A stretch of DNA of 63,399 nucleotides, from contig JAKFYH010000031.1 of the NCBI GenBank assembly GCA_021730945.1, positions 1 through 63,399 of the forward strand. The letters run 5' to 3'. Of the stretch, positions 8,586 to 17,156 are shown piece by piece. This stretch comes from Acidobacteriota bacterium. GTDB lineage: Bacteria > Acidobacteriota > Vicinamibacteria > Vicinamibacterales > UBA2999. Numbering within the stretch: the stretch's first letter is position 1; every line of letters starts with the position of its first letter. The position numbers were made by a program, and so were the translations under genes. The notes under the pieces were generated by a model, which saw only the letters and a list, made by a program, of their open reading frames with translations, made no database searches and was not told the DNA's origin.

Positions 8586-9872
8586 CTACACGCCGGTCTT
8601 CAGGTAGCGGCTGACGGCGCTCACGAGCCGGTCGACTTCCTCAGGCGAATTGTAGAAGTGCGGCGAGGCGCGCAGGCCGCCGCGATCGCCGCTGCCGCGT
8701 CCCGCGGTGCCGATCTTGTCCTTCTCATACAGCACCTGGCCCAGCTTCGCCGCGTTCAAAGAACCCGGCTGGAACGACACCACCGCAGCGTTGAGCGCGG
8801 GGTTGGGCGAGGTCCAGACCTTGACCTCGGGCAGTTTCGACAGCCCGGCAATCAGCTGATTCGCCAGTGCCCGCGAACGCTGCTCAATGGCCGCGCGCCC
8901 CACCTTGGTCTGGAACTCCAACGCTTCTCGAAATGCGATCATGGTCGCTTCGTCGCGCTGGCCGAAGCTTTCAAAGGTCTTCGAGATGCCGACGGCCCCG
9001 GGATAGGCGCTGTAGATCGACGGCCAGATCTTGGTGTGCGTGCGGGCGTTGATGAAGAGCACGCCGCATTCACGCGCGCCGCAGGGCCACTTGTGCGCGC
9101 TGCCGGAGTAGAAGTCAGGCGAGATGTCGGCGAGGTTGACGTCGAGCAGGCCGAACGACTGCGCACCGTCACAAAGCGAGAGGATACCGCGCTCGCGTGC
9201 CAGCGCGCACAGTTCCTTGGCCGGAAACAAGTCGCCCACCGTGCTGGAGAGGTGAGTAAAGGTCAGCACCTTGGTGCGCGGCGTGATCGCCTTGGTGTAG
9301 GCGGCGATGTAGTGCTCCATGCCCGGGTGCGGATTCACTTGGGGAATGGTGATCACGGTGAAGCCAAAGCGCTTGGCCTTCTCGTTCCAGGCAACCAGGT
9401 TGCTGGGATGATTGTCGGCAAATACGATCACTTCGTCGCCGGCCTTCAGATCGAGGCCGCTCGAGACCATGTTGTTGGCCTCGCTGGTGTTGCGGGTGAT
9501 GACGATTTCTTCGGGCGTCACGCGCAGGAAGGCGGCGAGCGCCTTGCGGGTGTTCTCTTTCTCGCCGCTGAGCCTGGCCCGGTTCTGGCCCGAGGGGTCG
9601 CGATCGACGCTGTCACTCTCGCGCTTCAGCGCCTCGAGCACCGGCCGCGACGCCGGGCAGAGATTCGCGGCGTTCAGCACGCCGAGGTCGGGCGGCATCA
9701 CGAACTGGCCGCGGACCGACTTCCAGAAGGCTTCGCCTGTGCCGGCCGTGGCCGCCGAAAACACCGGCGACTGGGGATTGGCCTTTGCCCAGACGGGATC
9801 GGCAAACAAGGCGGCCGAGCCACCGATTGCGAAGAGACGGGCGAAGTCGCGACGGGATACTGATGCAGCCAT
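8586..9872 (-). CDS. Tat-exported class V aminotransferase
   Basis: PLP-dependent fold-type I enzyme of the class V aminotransferase / cysteine desulfurase group, resembling isopenicillin N epimerase-like proteins. The 428-residue protein has a twin-arginine signal (SRRDFARLFAIGGSAALF). PLP-site motifs are TRNTSEANN, CDGAQSFG with its cofactor aspartate, and SGSAHKWPCG with the Schiff-base lysine. The start at 9872 is chosen because it places the Tat motif at residues 6-14. The Tat signal implies export of a folded, cofactor-loaded enzyme. The exact substrate is unknown. Confidence 0.87.
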   Translation of the reverse strand: MAASVSRRDFARLFAIGGSAALFADPVWAKANPQSPVFSAATAGTGEAFWKSVRGQFVMPPDLGVLNAANLCPASRPVLEALKRESDSVDRDPSGQNRARLSGEKENTRKALAAFLRVTPEEIVITRNTSEANNMVSSGLDLKAGDEVIVFADNHPSNLVAWNEKAKRFGFTVITIPQVNPHPGMEHYIAAYTKAITPRTKVLTFTHLSSTVGDLFPAKELCALARERGILSLCDGAQSFGLLDVNLADISPDFYSGSAHKWPCGARECGVLFINARTHTKIWPSIYSAYPGAVGISKTFESFGQRDEATMIAFREALEFQTKVGRAAIEQRSRALANQLIAGLSKLPEVKVWTSPNPALNAAVVSFQPGSLNAAKLGQVLYEKDKIGTAGRGSGDRGGLRASPHFYNSPEEVDRLVSAVSRYLKTGV

Positions 9873-9895
9873 GCGCCGCAGATTACACCGAAATG

Positions 9896-9946
9896 CAGCC
9901 ACAGATTTGACGCAGATTAGGCATAGGCAGGGAGTCGACCTGCCTA
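9896..9946. repeat. Dispersed-repeat copy and hairpin
   Basis: CAGCCACAGATTTGACGCAG is a degenerate copy of the ACAGATGACGCAGAT repeat. Beside it TAGGCAGG (9924-9931) and CCTGCCTA (9939-9946) form a perfect 8-bp stem with a 7-nt loop. It lies between divergent genes. Confidence 0.55.
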
Positions 9947-9950
9947 GCGC

Positions 9951-9981
9951 TTTACATTACAAAGTGATTCGTGGTTATATC
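9951..9981 (+). promoter_or_regulatory. Possible promoter for the second ADOP gene
   Basis: TTTACA at 9951-9956 is followed after 18-19 nt by TTATAT/TATATC around 9975-9981. The ATG at 9991 follows almost directly and no ribosome site is visible, so the transcript may be nearly leaderless. The -10 match is weak. Confidence 0.3.
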
Positions 9982-9990
9982 GACGGCGAT

Positions 9991-12516
9991 ATGTTCCAGG
10001 GCTTAGGGCGTGATCTGGTGCGTGGCGGCCGGTCGTTGATGAACGCCCGGGCGTTCACCTTCGTTTGCATCGTCTCGCTTGGCATCGGCATGGCGCCAGT
10101 CATCGCCATTCCCTACGTCTCGCGACTGACGACGCTGACGCCGCCGGGCGTGAAGACGGAGGAGCTGGTCGAACTGGTCACCACGACCGTGGGTCCTCGT
10201 CGGCAGACCGAGCAGTGGTCCTACCCGGACTACGTCGATCTGCGTGATGCCGACACCGGCGTGACGATGATCGGGTGGGCCGGGACCCAGCAGAGCGAGG
10301 TCACGTTCCCGGCCGCCGAGGCGTCGACAATGCGCGTGTCCACCATGTTCGTGCCGGCGAACTACTTCACGACGCTCGGCGTGGCGCTGGCGCTCGGCAC
10401 CGGCTTCGACCCATCGGCCGATCATCCGCTCGCGGCCGAGGCGGTCGTCATCCCGAGCCATCTCTTCTGGCAGAACCACCTGGGCGCGGACCCCGACATC
10501 GTGGGCAAGACGCTCACGCTCGACGGCATTGCGCACGTCGTGGCAGGTGTCGGGCCCGATCAATTTGGCGGGCACCTGGGCTTCAGCCCCTGGGACCTCT
10601 TCGTTCCGCTTGAACGGCATCCGCGCCTGCTCGCCCGCAGCGCCGCCGACACCGAGGCAGACTTTCGCGGCAACCGCTCGAAGGAGTGGCTGAACATCCA
10701 CGGCCGGCTGGCGCCCGGGGTCAGCGTTGAACAGGCCAGTGCCGCGGTCGCCGCGGTCACGGCGCAGTTGGCGGCCGCCTATCCGGCCACCAACCAGTTC
10801 AAGGCCGGCATTGCCGGAGCGTACGACCCACTGGGCCTTCTCCAGCGCCCGCAGCTCAGGCTCCTGCAGGCGGTCGGACTGACCCTCACCGGCATGGTGC
10901 TGCTCGTGGTCGCGCTCAACATCTCCGGGATGATGCAGGTCCGCGGCGCCATGCGCGAGCGCGAACTGTCAATCCGCCAGGCCATTGGTGCGAGCCGTGC
11001 GCGGCTGGCGCAGTACCTGCTGGCCGAATCACTGGTGCTCGCCTGCGCCGGCGGAGCACTGGCCGCGGTCGTGCTCTTCAACTTACCACCGTTTCTGTCG
11101 TGGCTGACCGGCAACCCCATTCCGCCGCAGATCCTCGAAGCGCTCGAGGTCGATGCCACGATGGTGGCCATTTGCTTTGGCCTCTGCCTTGTCACCAGCC
11201 TCGCTTTCGGCTGGTTACCGGCCATGCGTTTCAGCCGTCCGGTGATCATCTCCTCGCTCAAGGACGATGCGGGCGGCGGTGGCGGCATGCGCGTGGGACG
11301 CATGCATCGGGTGGCAGCGGCGTTGCAGGTTGCGATCGCGGTGCCGCTTCTCGTGATGAGCGGCCAGTCGCTCGATCGCATGCGCGCCACGGCGACCAAC
11401 GATCTGGGCTTCGCCTCCGAACTCATTTACGCCGTGCGGTTGAAACTCGACGGGCTGGCCCGCGATCAGGCGCAGTTCCAGATCCGCAAGGCCAGCGACA
11501 CGCTCGCGCAGGCCAGCGGCGTGGCGGCCGTGACCGTGGCCGACGGCTTACCGCTCGACTTCCGGTACCGCAACACCTCGGTCTCGCTCCAGGTGGATGC
11601 GGACACCGCGCCGCGGCTGGTGGCCGTGCACGTGACGCGCGTCGGCGACGACTACCTGGAGACGATGGGCATTACGCTGGTGGCCGGCCGCGGATTTGCC
11701 GCGGAGGATGGCGCCGGCGCCGAGCCGGTGACCATCGTGTCGAAGCCGCTGGCCGATCGCCTGGTGCCCGGAGGCGACGTGATCGGCAAGACCATGATGT
11801 TCGGCGCCGACCCCAAGACCCGGCAGGCCCTGACGATCGTCGGCGTGACCGCCGACTTCCCGACCTCACAGATGAGCACGACTCGCGAGCAGTTGCTGTT
11901 GCCACTGGTCCAGCACCCGGGCGTGAACTGGGACGCGGTCGGCGTGTCCGACGACAACAGCCCCGCGCAGCACATGATGCTGATCGCACGCAGTGTGCCC
12001 GGCGAACCGGCGCTGAAGCTGACGACGGCCCTCGAGAACGTCGCCCGCGAGCTGGATCCTGAGTTTCAGCCCACGGCGATCACCACCGGCGTTGGTCTGC
12101 GCGAGTTCAGCATGAACGACTTCCTCACCCAGTCCACGGTCGCGGCGACCGCCGGCGGTGTGATCCTGCTGCTGGCCGCGCTCGGCATCTACGGCGTCGT
12201 GGGCCTGATGGTGGCGACGCGGACACGTGAAATGGCCGTCCGGGCCGCCCTTGGCGCCTCGCGCAGGCGGGTGCTGATGATGATCATCCGTGACGTCGTG
12301 GTGCTGGTGCTGCCCGGCGCCCTGGTCGGCGTCGTCCTCACGATCCTGCTGAACCGCCTGAATGCCGAGAACATGGGCATTTCGCTCAGCAACACCGAGC
12401 CGATTGCCTACGTCGCGGGTCCGGCGATTGCCGTGCTCATTGCCGTGATGGCCAGTCTCGCGCCGGCGCGCCGCGCCGCGTCGGTACCGCCGATGGTCGC
12501 CATGCGATCGGAGTAG
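9991..12516 (+). CDS. ADOP-type ABC permease, full length
   Basis: An 841-residue ADOP permease. Order: N-terminal membrane segment (FTFVCIVSLGIGMAPVIAIP), periplasmic MacB core, FtsX block with RERELSIRQAIGASR, second membrane anchor, second periplasmic core (YLETMGITLVAGRGF through LTIVGVTADFP) and terminal FtsX block with TREMAVRAALGASR. The frame is open far upstream, but that part is antisense to the aminotransferase, and ADOP proteins begin near MFQGLGRDLVRGGRSL, so 9991 is used. The protein is complete by comparison with the shortened relative at 6456. No cognate ATPase is present. Confidence 0.9.
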   Translation: MFQGLGRDLVRGGRSLMNARAFTFVCIVSLGIGMAPVIAIPYVSRLTTLTPPGVKTEELVELVTTTVGPRRQTEQWSYPDYVDLRDADTGVTMIGWAGTQQSEVTFPAAEASTMRVSTMFVPANYFTTLGVALALGTGFDPSADHPLAAEAVVIPSHLFWQNHLGADPDIVGKTLTLDGIAHVVAGVGPDQFGGHLGFSPWDLFVPLERHPRLLARSAADTEADFRGNRSKEWLNIHGRLAPGVSVEQASAAVAAVTAQLAAAYPATNQFKAGIAGAYDPLGLLQRPQLRLLQAVGLTLTGMVLLVVALNISGMMQVRGAMRERELSIRQAIGASRARLAQYLLAESLVLACAGGALAAVVLFNLPPFLSWLTGNPIPPQILEALEVDATMVAICFGLCLVTSLAFGWLPAMRFSRPVIISSLKDDAGGGGGMRVGRMHRVAAALQVAIAVPLLVMSGQSLDRMRATATNDLGFASELIYAVRLKLDGLARDQAQFQIRKASDTLAQASGVAAVTVADGLPLDFRYRNTSVSLQVDADTAPRLVAVHVTRVGDDYLETMGITLVAGRGFAAEDGAGAEPVTIVSKPLADRLVPGGDVIGKTMMFGADPKTRQALTIVGVTADFPTSQMSTTREQLLLPLVQHPGVNWDAVGVSDDNSPAQHMMLIARSVPGEPALKLTTALENVARELDPEFQPTAITTGVGLREFSMNDFLTQSTVAATAGGVILLLAALGIYGVVGLMVATRTREMAVRAALGASRRRVLMMIIRDVVVLVLPGALVGVVLTILLNRLNAENMGISLSNTEPIAYVAGPAIAVLIAVMASLAPARRAASVPPMVAMRSE

Positions 12517-12587
12517 GCCGGCGAGTCTCCTTGTCGGCGCCACGGCGACGATCTGCGCGCAAATGTCACCGGGAAAGAATCCGCTTC

Positions 12588-12639
12588 TAGTCTGCGTCGA
12601 AATCTGCGGCTGGTTGTAGTCTGCGTCGAAATCTGCGGC
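12588..12639. repeat. Two 23-bp direct repeats
   Basis: Two identical 23-bp copies at 12588-12610 and 12617-12639 contain TCTGCGTCGAAATCTGCGGC. A shorter form (AATTCTGCGG) follows at 12646 inside the DinB gene end. This is a variant of the dispersed TCTGCGTCATCTG family. It lies between convergent genes. Confidence 0.7.
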
Positions 12640-12643
12640 GGTC

Positions 12644-13150
12644 CTAATTCTGCGGCCGTTCGTCGCCAGACGGCCCGTAGATCGACGGGATCGGCACGCC
12701 CAGCATCCTGAGATACACGGTCATCTGCCCGCGGTGGTGGACCATGTGATTGAGCACGAAGTTGCGCATCACTGCTGCCTTCGGCATGGTGAACACCTCT
12801 TTGCCACCGGCCTTGAGCGTCCACGGCGCGTCGAATTCGCCGTCGGTCTTGCCGGCGATGCTGGCGCGGGCGGCTTTGAGGCTGCCGTCGAACATGGCGA
12901 GGACTTGAGCGCGAGTCGCCGGGGATTGGTAGTCCGCCGGACGCGACGTTGTCATGTCCAACTCGCTCTGGGCCATCGTCGTGGCGGCCCAGATGGGCAT
13001 CTCGGCGAGGTGCTCGGCCAGGCGGCCGAGCGTCATGCTGGTGGGGTGCGGACGCCAGTCGAACTGGCCATCGGGCACGCGGTCCAGCACCTTGCGGGTC
13101 TGGCCCATCTCGCGGTCAAATTCCGGAAGCAGCGTGTCGATCAGCGGCAT
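12644..13150 (-). CDS. DinB-family protein
   Basis: A 168-residue four-helix DinB/YfiT-like protein. The likely metal-binding histidines are in LAEHLAEMP (about residue 48) and in NHMVHHRGQMTVYLR near residue 140, the pattern expected for the three-His site. Some relatives are thiol-dependent S-transferases, but the function here is unassigned. The C-terminus ends within a dispersed repeat. It is convergent with the ADOP gene and stands 18 nt downstream of the DUF4097 gene, so it may be read through from the sigma-factor operon. Confidence 0.85.
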   Translation of the reverse strand: MPLIDTLLPEFDREMGQTRKVLDRVPDGQFDWRPHPTSMTLGRLAEHLAEMPIWAATTMAQSELDMTTSRPADYQSPATRAQVLAMFDGSLKAARASIAGKTDGEFDAPWTLKAGGKEVFTMPKAAVMRNFVLNHMVHHRGQMTVYLRMLGVPIPSIYGPSGDERPQN

Positions 13151-13168
13151 CCCAGCATCATATCGTGC

Positions 13169-14440
13169 TTACTGTTTCGGCTTGGCCGATCCGGCCTTGA
13201 GGCTGTCGCCGAAACCCTTGAAGCCCTTCTCGACGTGCTTGGCGAAGTTCTCCTCGAACTCGATCTCGAACTGCTTGCTGAACGCTTCCATCTCGTGCTC
13301 GAGTTCGGAGAAGTCAAAGTCGAGTTCGAACGCCGTCTCCCACTCGAGTCCGTCCATACCTGGCGGCTTCGGTGGCCGGGGCGCCGCGGCCGGTGCCGGC
13401 GCGGCCGCCGGAGCGGGCGGTGCCGGTGGTGCGGGCGGTGCTGGCGGTGCGCCCAGACCGCCACCGCGTCGCCGCTGCCGCTCGTCCTCCTTGCTGACAA
13501 TCGACTTGCGGGCCAGCACGATGTCGCCATTGAACGACTGCGCCTCGATGCGCGCGCTGCCGTTGCCCAGCGTGAAGTTGAAGCGCTTGCTGCCGCTGCG
13601 GGCGGTCTGGCCGTCCGGCAACTGGATGGGGAAGTCTGCCGAAAAGTCGCCCTGGAAGGTGCGCACGAATACGGTGGCGTTGGTGGCGCCTCCGAGACCG
13701 ATCCGGATGTCACCGCCGTGCGTCGTCAGTCGATAGACGCCGCTGTCGCGGATGGTGCCGTTGAATGTGAGGTCGCCGTTCACCGTCGACACCTCGAGAT
13801 TCGAGGTCTGCGCGTTGTCGATCACGATATCGCCGTTGGTGGTCTCGGCGGTGATCTCCCCGGCCGAGTTGGTGATCCGAATGCCTTCGTTGACGGTCGT
13901 CGCCTGCACGCGGCCGTTCACTTTGTCGATGGTGATGATGCCCTCAATCGAACGGACGGTGACCGAGCCGGTGCCGCCGGTGACGCGCGCGTTGCCGTGG
14001 ACGGTTTCCACTGTCACCTCGGCAGTTGTGCCCTCGATGGAGGCGTCGAGATAGGTGCCCGAGAGGTTGACCGGCATCCACTTCGGGACGGTGATCTGAT
14101 AGTCGACCAGGCCGGACGGACCGCGGGTCGATCGGGTGCGAATGCGCAGCGTCATGTCGGTGGTGTCGGCGGTGATGGTATCGCGCGGACCGTGGGTCGC
14201 CTGGATTCGGACCTTGTCCTGGTCCCACGAGCGCACCACCACCTCGCCGGCGTTGTTGCTGAGCACCAGTCGCGTGCCCTTGACCGCATCGACGGTCTGG
14301 TCGGACTTGGGCGAGCTGTCGGGGCCGCCCGGCCGCGCCTGGATCGGTTGTTGGCTGTCGTCGGCCGCATTGCGCGGTTGCGCCAGAGACGGTCCGCTAC
14401 ACGCGAACACCAGGGTGGCGGCAAGAAACATTCGGGTCAT
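13169..14440 (-). CDS. DUF4097 beta-strand repeat protein
   Basis: A 423-residue secreted or envelope protein with a signal peptide (MTRMFLAATLVFACSGPSLAQ). A long right-handed beta-helix-like region of short repeats (VRSIEGIITIDKVNG, VSTVNGDLTFNG) fits the DUF4097 family. After about residue 300 comes an Ala-Pro-rich linker (PPAPPAPPAPPAP), then an acidic helix (FDFSELEHEMEAFSKQFEIE). It starts 3 nt after the putative anti-sigma gene, so it looks like the structural target or effector of that sigma operon. Such genes often accompany envelope-stress regulators. The function is unproven. Confidence 0.82.
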   Translation of the reverse strand: MTRMFLAATLVFACSGPSLAQPRNAADDSQQPIQARPGGPDSSPKSDQTVDAVKGTRLVLSNNAGEVVVRSWDQDKVRIQATHGPRDTITADTTDMTLRIRTRSTRGPSGLVDYQITVPKWMPVNLSGTYLDASIEGTTAEVTVETVHGNARVTGGTGSVTVRSIEGIITIDKVNGRVQATTVNEGIRITNSAGEITAETTNGDIVIDNAQTSNLEVSTVNGDLTFNGTIRDSGVYRLTTHGGDIRIGLGGATNATVFVRTFQGDFSADFPIQLPDGQTARSGSKRFNFTLGNGSARIEAQSFNGDIVLARKSIVSKEDERQRRRGGGLGAPPAPPAPPAPPAPAAAPAPAAAPRPPKPPGMDGLEWETAFELDFDFSELEHEMEAFSKQFEIEFEENFAKHVEKGFKGFGDSLKAGSAKPKQ

Positions 14441-14443
14441 CGA

Positions 14444-15043
14444 TTAATCTCCTCCAGCAGACGATAGGGTCGTGGCATGACGCAGCAGGTCGAGCTTTCG
14501 CCGCCGCGCGTCGGCCAAATGGGAATTGAGATAGGCATTGGCGGGGTCGTCGTTCAGAGCCGCCCGGGCTTCCTGGATGGCGGTGTCAATGGCTTTCAGG
14601 TTGCGTTCGATCACGAGCACCGTTCGGGGGTCAAGCCGATCGCGTTCGCTGTAAAGAATCTGTTCAAGGTCACTGACCGCCGCGTTGTACTGCGCGTCGG
14701 CGAAGTTGGCCTTGACGATGCCACCCTCGACGACGCCGGCCGATTCGCCCTGGGCGACGATGGGGGCCGGGCCGGCGGCCGGGGTCGGAGCCTGGCGCGC
14801 GGCCAGCCAGGTGAGCCCAGACGTCACGGCCATCAACAACGAGGCAGCCAGGGCCAACTGCGGCCAACTGAGCGCCACCGGCCGGCGAGGGGGGGCGACA
14901 GGCGCGGCCAGTCGCGCGGCCACGCCGGGCCACAGGTCGCGCGCCGGTGTCTCGTCGCGCCACTCGCCGATGGCCTGTGACAGCACATCGTCGGCGCCGA
15001 GTGCGTCGTGGTCGTGTTCTCCGAACTGTCTCTGTTCCGTCAT
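14444..15043 (-). CDS. Putative membrane anti-sigma factor
   Basis: A 199-residue protein with a cytoplasmic N-terminus, one membrane helix (about residues 62-84, LALAASLLMAVTSGLTWLA) and a periplasmic C-terminal helical part (YNAAVSDLEQILYSERDRLDPRT). It starts 21 nt downstream of the ECF sigma gene and precedes DUF4097. No zinc-binding HxxxCxxC motif is seen, so it is not a standard ZAS-type anti-sigma. The role rests on topology and position. Confidence 0.6.
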   Translation of the reverse strand: MTEQRQFGEHDHDALGADDVLSQAIGEWRDETPARDLWPGVAARLAAPVAPPRRPVALSWPQLALAASLLMAVTSGLTWLAARQAPTPAAGPAPIVAQGESAGVVEGGIVKANFADAQYNAAVSDLEQILYSERDRLDPRTVLVIERNLKAIDTAIQEARAALNDDPANAYLNSHLADARRRKLDLLRHATTLSSAGGD

Positions 15044-15064
15044 AGTGACTGCTTCCAGGCGGGC

Positions 15065-15610
15065 CTAAACACCCGCTCCTACGCGCGTGCGCGTCTTCGT
15101 CAACAATCCGCGCAAGGTCTGGCGTGCGCGATGCAACTGCGACTTCGATGTGCCCGGCGACACGCCGAGGATGTCGCCGATCTCCTCGTGCTTGTAGCCC
15201 TCCACATCGTGGAGCACGAAGACCGTGCGGGCGCCGTGCGGCAGCTGTTCGATCGCCGCCTGCAAATCCATGCTCAAGTCCAGGCTCTTGGTCCGCGCCG
15301 CCGGCGCGATCTCCAGTACCGTCTCGCTGTCGCCAAGGAACCGCTCGCGGGCCGTGCCGAGCGTCCGGAACCGCTCGATGATCACGTTGACCGCCAGCCG
15401 ATGCAGCCAGGTGGCGAAAGACGACTCGCCGCGAAACAAGGCGAGCTTCTGCCACGCGCGGACAAAGACGTCCTGCGTCAACTCGTCGGCCGCGTCGGGT
15501 CCGGCCATGCGCCGCGCCAGGTTGAAAATGCGCTGCACATGGGCCCGGTAGACCCTCTCGAAAGCCGCCGCATCCCCCTGTGTCGCAAGGACTACGTCGT
15601 TCACCGGCAT
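15065..15610 (-). CDS. ECF-type RNA polymerase sigma factor
   Basis: A 181-residue ECF sigma factor. Region 2 spans about residues 15-85 (FERVYRAHVQRIFNLARRM, DELTQDVFVRAWQKL, SFATWLHRLAVNV). Region 4 spans about 112-165 (LPHGARTVFVLHDVEGYKHEEIGDILGVSPGTSKSQ, read in segments). It heads a three-gene set with the membrane protein and DUF4097, suggesting an envelope-signal regulon that probably feeds back on itself. Confidence 0.92.
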   Translation of the reverse strand: MPVNDVVLATQGDAAAFERVYRAHVQRIFNLARRMAGPDAADELTQDVFVRAWQKLALFRGESSFATWLHRLAVNVIIERFRTLGTARERFLGDSETVLEIAPAARTKSLDLSMDLQAAIEQLPHGARTVFVLHDVEGYKHEEIGDILGVSPGTSKSQLHRARQTLRGLLTKTRTRVGAGV

Positions 15611-15646
15611 CTAGTTGGATGATACGGGGCAGGGAAGGGTTGGAAC

Positions 15647-15697
15647 GGGCCCGGGCGTGAGGCCCGGGCCCTGGGGAATCGAGGGGGCGAACCCCCT
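15647..15697. terminator. Two GC-rich hairpins after LemA
   Basis: GGGCCCGGGC and GCCCGGGCCC form a perfect 10-bp stem (15647-15671, loop GTGAG). AGGGGG/CCCCCT form another with a CGAA tetraloop (15682-15697). They sit just beyond the LemA stop in the direction of transcription and before the sigma start. There is no U-tract, so factor-dependent or intrinsic-like termination is inferred. Confidence 0.55.
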
Positions 15698-15704
15698 GCC
15701 GGCC

Positions 15705-16280
15705 TTATTGCGGCTTGGTGAACTGCACTTTCGGCGCCACTTTCGCCTCGGGCGGAGCCTCAAACAGCTTGTAGTCTTCCTTGAACCCGAAGATGCCGGC
15801 CGTGATGTTGGCCGGGAACTGGCGGCGGGCGGTGTTGTAGGCCTGGATCGACTCGTTGTAGCGCATGCGCTCGACGGCAATCCGATTCTCGGTACCGGCC
15901 AGTTCGTCCATCAGGCGCGCGAAGGTGGCGTCGGACTTCAGCACCGGGTAGTTCTCGACCACCACCAGCAGCCGGGCCAGGGCCGAGGTCTGCTCGTTGG
16001 CGGCCGCCATCTTCTGGTCAGGCGTGGTTGCGCCGGCCAGCTTCGCCCGCGAATCGGCGATGGCCTGGAAAACCCCTCGTTCCTGCTCCGCAAATCCCTT
16101 GGTGGTCTCCACCAGGTTCGGAATCAGGTCGTTGCGCCGCTGGAGCTGGTTCTCGACCTGCGCCCACTGGGTCTTGATGGCCTCTTCCTGGCTCACGAAC
16201 TTGTTGTACGAACAGCCAGACGAGGCAACCGCCGCACCCGCAAGGACCACCACCACGAGCAATCGCTTCAGACTCTTCAT
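15705..16280 (-). CDS. lemA: LemA-family lipoprotein
   Basis: A 191-residue LemA-family protein. The N-terminus MKSLKRLLVVVVLAGAAVASSGC is a lipoprotein signal with lipobox ASSGC. The conserved helical core follows: YNKFVSQEEAIKTQWAQVENQLQRR, DLIPNLVETTKG, LLVVVENYPVLKSD, ENRIAVERMRYN and YNTARRQFP. The ATG at 16280 has an AAAGG ribosome site and sets the signal peptide correctly; the upstream frame extension is rejected. It is the third gene of a set with the TPM protein and a nucleotidyltransferase-like protein. Confidence 0.93.
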   Translation of the reverse strand: MKSLKRLLVVVVLAGAAVASSGCSYNKFVSQEEAIKTQWAQVENQLQRRNDLIPNLVETTKGFAEQERGVFQAIADSRAKLAGATTPDQKMAAANEQTSALARLLVVVENYPVLKSDATFARLMDELAGTENRIAVERMRYNESIQAYNTARRQFPANITAGIFGFKEDYKLFEAPPEAKVAPKVQFTKPQ

Positions 16281-16320
16281 AGCTACCTTTCTACAGATCA
16301 CGAGACAAACAGGAGATTAG

Positions 16321-16354
16321 GAGTCAAAGAGCTAACTCATTATCTCTTTGTCTC
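16321..16354. repeat. Hairpin between TPM and LemA genes
   Basis: GAGTCAAAGAG (16321-16331) and CTCTTTGTCTC (16344-16354) form an 11-bp stem with one mismatch. CAGGAGATTAGGAG just before and CTCCTGTC just after match the hairpin repeat family of 4060 and 5764. It may modulate expression between the two genes. Confidence 0.55.
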
Positions 16355-16364
16355 CTGTCATTAA

Positions 16365-17156
16365 TCACCAGCCGGCGCCACCGCCACCGCCGCCAGAACG
16401 ACCGCCGCCAAACCCGCCGCCAAAGCCACCACCGCCGCCGCCCCAACTGCCACCGCCGCCGAAGCCGCCGCCAAAGCCGCCGACGCCGCTCGCCCAGCGG
16501 CCTCCACGCCGCAGGCTCCGCCCCCGCCCGCCGCCACCGCCCATCATGTTCAGGAAGATGATCAGCAGGATGACGATCAGCCCCACCGGGAAGCCGCCGC
16601 TGCCCGGGTCGCGACGTTCGGCGCTGGGCGCCGCGACCGGCACCAGGTCGAGGTTGACGTTGCGGCCCTGGGCGATGCGCCCGGCCACCGTGGTCGCGCC
16701 GGCCAGCAGGCCGCGACCGTAGTCGCCGGCCCGAAAGAACGGCACCATGCCGCGGCTGGTCTCGCCGGCGAACCCATCGGTGATGAAGCCTTCGAGACCG
16801 TATCCGGTCTCGATCCAGACCTGTCGATCGTCGAGCGCCAGCACGAGCAGGACACCGTTGTCCTGGCCCTTGGTGCCGATGCCCTTCCCGCCGTTCTCGA
16901 ACATCTTGACGGCGTACGACTGGAGGTCGGCCCAGGGCTGGAAGGTCTTGACCGTGGCCACCACCATCACGTCGCCGGTGGCCGCCTGCAACCGGCGAAT
17001 CAACGAGTCCAGTTGCTGTTCGGTGCCGCCGTCGATCACATTGGCGAAATCGTTGACCGGCGCCGTCAGTTCAGGTGGCGTCGTCTGCGCTAATGCGGGC
17101 AGCGCCGATGCGCCCAGGTACAGCACGACACACGCCGTACGGATCCACCTGTTCAC
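16365..17156 (-). CDS. TPM-domain membrane protein (YgcG-like)
   Basis: A 263-residue protein with a signal sequence (VNRWIRTACVVLYLGASALPALA), a TPM domain (about residues 35-165: VNDFANVIDGG, DNGVLLVLALDDRQVWIETGYGL), a membrane helix (FPVGLIVILLIIFLNMM) and a Gly-rich tail with FGGGFGGG repeats, as typical for YgcG proteins that travel with LemA. The GTG at 17156 overlaps the upstream TGA as GTGA, arguing strongly for this start and for coupled translation. The longer frame overlaps the upstream gene and is rejected. Confidence 0.9.
   Translation of the reverse strand: MNRWIRTACVVLYLGASALPALAQTTPPELTAPVNDFANVIDGGTEQQLDSLIRRLQAATGDVMVVATVKTFQPWADLQSYAVKMFENGGKGIGTKGQDNGVLLVLALDDRQVWIETGYGLEGFITDGFAGETSRGMVPFFRAGDYGRGLLAGATTVAGRIAQGRNVNLDLVPVAAPSAERRDPGSGGFPVGLIVILLIIFLNMMGGGGGRGRSLRRGGRWASGVGGFGGGFGGGGSWGGGGGGFGGGFGGGRSGGGGGGAGW

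Noticed and set aside
8121-9863. 580-codon open frame on the plus strand
   Set aside because: It lies antisense to the end of the ADOP permease and the class V aminotransferase and resembles no protein.
12734-14467. 577-codon open frame on the plus strand
   Set aside because: It is antisense to the DinB and DUF4097 genes; low-complexity translation only.
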